Below, piece by piece: positions 6,532-7,275 of a stretch of 7,275 nt of DNA; the stretch's first letter is position 1, and the number at the start of each line of letters is the position of its first letter. Below the pieces are notes generated by a model. The model saw only the letters and a list, made by a program, of their open reading frames with translations, was not told the DNA's origin and did no database searches. The DNA comes from Pedosphaera sp. (lineage in GTDB: Bacteria > Verrucomicrobiota > Verrucomicrobiia > Limisphaerales > SIAT01). The DNA lies in the NCBI GenBank assembly GCA_009691645.1, contig SIAT01000090.1:1-7275 (forward strand), written 5' to 3'. A program made the position numbers and the translations under genes.

Positions 6532-7275
6532 ATGAAGAGCAGACCGCATATCGCAATCGTCGGCGCAACAGGCGCCGTGGGCGTGGAGATGATCAAGACG
6601 CTCGAGAAGCGCAAATTTCCCGTGGGCCAGCTCACCTTGCTCGCCTCGGCCCGGTCGGCCGGCAAGAAGCTCAAGTTCCGCGGCAAGCCGATCACCGTGC
6701 GCGAGCTGACGAAGGATTCCTTTGCTGGCATTGACATCGCCCTCTTCAGCGCCGGCGGCGACATCTCTCGCGAGTTCGCGCCGATGGCGGTGAAAGCCGG
6801 CTGCGTGGTGGTGGACAACTCGAGCGCGTTCCGGCAAGACGACAGCGTGCCGCTCGTCGTACCCGAGGTGAACGCCGCGGACATTCGCCGGCACAAAGGC
6901 ATCATCGCCAATCCGAACTGCACCACGGCCATCACGCTGATGGCGCTCTACCCGTTGCACCGCCGTTTCGGCGTGAAGCGCATTTTCGCATCGAGCTACC
7001 AAGCCGTCTCCGGCACCGGCGCCAAAGCCATCGAAGAGCTGGAGCGTCAAGTTAAGCAGGTCGTGAAAGGCCAACCGGTGACGAAGGAAGTTTATCCGCA
7101 CCAGATCGCTTTCAACGTCCTGCCGCACGTCGATTCATTTCTTCCCACCGGTTACACGAAGGAGGAGATGAAGATGGAGAACGAGGGCCGCAAAATCATG
7201 CATCACCCGAAGTTCCGCGCCAGCGTCACCTGCGTGCGCGTGCCGGTGTACCGCGCCCATTCGGTGGCCGTCAGC
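6532..7275 (+). CDS. asd: Aspartate-semialdehyde dehydrogenase, 3'-truncated by the window
   Basis: Asd reduces L-aspartyl-4-phosphate to L-aspartate-4-semialdehyde with NADPH, the branch step to lysine/diaminopimelate, threonine and methionine; cytoplasmic. The frame runs from the ATG at 6532 to the window end without a stop: 248 codons of an expected 330-370. Seen: the NADP-binding GATGAVG loop at 11-17, DNSSAFR for phosphate binding, the active-site cysteine C130 in NPNCTT, YQAVSGTG, and the substrate/acid-base region RVPVYRAHS with R236 and H243. The dimerisation-domain stretch FNVLPHVDSF followed by GYTKEEMKM is typical of the bacterial Asd family. MKSRPHIAIVG is a natural N-terminus right before the Rossmann fold, which supports this start although no Shine-Dalgarno precedes it. 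It has its own promoter and is separated from the previous gene by a terminator. The similar USG-1 and N-acetyl-gamma-glutamyl-phosphate reductase families fit less well. Confidence 0.93.
   Translation, partial: MKSRPHIAIVGATGAVGVEMIKTLEKRKFPVGQLTLLASARSAGKKLKFRGKPITVRELTKDSFAGIDIALFSAGGDISREFAPMAVKAGCVVVDNSSAFRQDDSVPLVVPEVNAADIRRHKGIIANPNCTTAITLMALYPLHRRFGVKRIFASSYQAVSGTGAKAIEELERQVKQVVKGQPVTKEVYPHQIAFNVLPHVDSFLPTGYTKEEMKMENEGRKIMHHPKFRASVTCVRVPVYRAHSVAVS

Noticed and set aside
6340..7128. A 262-codon open frame on the - strand opposite asd
   Set aside because: The + strand encodes a clear Asd with active-site Cys and His. The antisense frame also runs through the terminator and promoter region and shows no family motif.
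7159..7170. AAGGAGGAG followed by ATG, resembling a ribosome binding site and start
   Set aside because: It lies inside asd and encodes the conserved KEEMKM stretch.

Overview
This is a GC-rich bacterial window read entirely on the + strand. It holds six protein-coding genes and short intergenic gaps. The ends of the window cut off the first gene (5' part missing) and the last gene (3' part missing). Protein character, irregular use of Shine-Dalgarno sites and a REP-like palindrome suggest a Verrucomicrobiota/PVC-type bacterium. That placement is an inference from memory of protein character, not a search result.

Layout: (1) 1-2193, the C-terminal 730 codons of a type IA topoisomerase of the TopB (topoisomerase III) kind, with the active-site Tyr and three tandem C-terminal zinc-ribbon/Toprim-C-repeat units. 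(2) 2206-3165, a XerC-like tyrosine recombinase with all six catalytic residues. (3) 3223-3546, a small FtsB/DivIC-like septum formation protein behind the best ribosome binding site of the window. (4) 3664-4869, a NifS-type cysteine desulfurase. (5) 4946-6343, an unrecognised membrane-anchored or exported protein with HEAT-like helices and a Gly-rich tail. It ends in a strong hairpin terminator at 6373-6405. (6) 6532-7275, the first 248 codons of aspartate-semialdehyde dehydrogenase (asd), behind a good sigma70-type promoter at 6489-6516.

How they fit: topB, xerC and the divIC-like gene are close together (12 and 57 nt apart) and could be co-transcribed. Their themes, DNA decatenation, chromosome-dimer resolution and septum assembly, all belong to the end of the cell cycle. 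nifS supplies sulfur for Fe-S clusters or thiolation and has no scaffold gene beside it here. asd belongs to the Lys/Met/Thr/diaminopimelate pathway and is a separate transcription unit.

I see no CRISPR array, tRNA, rRNA, transposase, prophage or defence cassette. Most of the window is core metabolism and chromosome maintenance. The parts least explained by known families are the HEAT-like Gly-rich protein, the triplicated TopB tail, and the palindrome that serves as terminator but resembles a dispersed repeat.
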